Assembly: GCA_013152105.1 (NCBI GenBank)
Contig: JAADHA010000594.1
Coordinates: 1-7,125, forward strand
DNA: 7,125 bases
DNA from: Oligoflexia bacterium
Lineage (GTDB): Bacteria > Myxococcota_A > UBA796 > UBA2385
Direction: 5' to 3'
Part shown: positions 6,988-7,125 of the stretch, piece after piece
How positions within the stretch are numbered: the first letter of the stretch is position 1
Layout of the letters: each line of letters begins with the position of its first letter
Notes under the pieces: generated by a model
The model's database searches: none
The model's input: the letters and a program-made list of their open reading frames with translations, nothing else
What the model was told of the DNA's origin: nothing
Made by a program: the position numbers and the translations under genes

Positions 6988-7125
6988 ATGAACAGACTCG
7001 CGGTTCTCATCGGTCTTGCACTCGGCCTCCTTGCCGCGGGGTGCCGGAATATTGAAGTGGGCCCGGCCAACTCGGCCCCGACCTGCCAGATCACGGCACC
7101 TGAAGATGGTGCTGCTGGCGAGGTG
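6988..7125 (+). CDS. Lipoprotein, N-terminal part (3' end outside window)
   Basis: The frame runs from ATG 6988 to the window end (46 codons) without a stop. Residues 1-19 form a lipoprotein signal: MNR, hydrophobic LAVLIGLALGLLAA and Cys19 in a lipobox-like LAAGC. The mature start CRNIEVGPANSAPTCQITAPEDG resembles the beginning of extracellular Ig-like or cadherin-like domain proteins of myxobacteria, which often start with 'N(S/T)APTCxIxxPxDG'. The function cannot be given from this fragment. It follows the MopE/FG-GAP lipoprotein by 90 bp but has its own promoter and ribosome binding site. The two may form a surface-protein locus. Confidence 0.85.
   Translation, partial: MNRLAVLIGLALGLLAAGCRNIEVGPANSAPTCQITAPEDGAAGEV

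Overview
This is a GC-rich window with strong G/C preference at third codon positions. MopE-type Cys/Asp repeats fused to FG-GAP repeats, lipoproteins, an HNH protein of the 'RHIP..VRR..RDG..CTFV' type and a formylglycine-generating-enzyme-like protein together suggest Myxococcota or a close deltaproteobacterial relative. This assignment is an inference from protein style; no marker gene is present. No rRNA, tRNA, CRISPR array or insertion sequence was seen.

Layout. (1) Positions 1-387, plus strand: the C-terminal part of an HNH endonuclease preceded by 15-bp tandem repeats encoding TAAKD. (2) 388-697: no gene recognised; a small 11-bp triple repeat lies just before the next start. (3) 698-2093, plus strand: a DUF4145-like domain and a transmembrane-anchored FGE/SUMF1-like domain. 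They lie in two overlapping frames and are best explained as one gene broken by a one-base shift at a G6 run. (4) 4751-1843, minus strand: a compact four-gene operon of MoaA-like radical SAM enzyme, P-loop nucleotide-kinase-like protein, GreA/GreB-like factor and thymidylate-kinase-like protein. Its junctions are ATGA overlap, 1-nt gap and GTGA overlap, so all four are probably translationally coupled. (5) 4752-4860: a divergent intergenic region. (6) 4861-6897, plus strand: a large lipoprotein with four MopE-like motifs and six FG-GAP repeats. (7) 6939 to the end: a well-formed sigma70-type promoter and the start of a second lipoprotein.

The most interesting part is the minus-strand operon. 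A radical SAM enzyme of the MoaA/viperin superfamily sits with two nucleotide-kinase-like proteins and an RNA-polymerase-binding Gre-type factor. This suggests formation and phosphorylation of a modified nucleotide whose target or side effect is transcription. That is a hypothesis; the sequence directly shows only the domain motifs and the tight coupling. The surface lipoproteins and the HNH gene have no obvious functional link to it.
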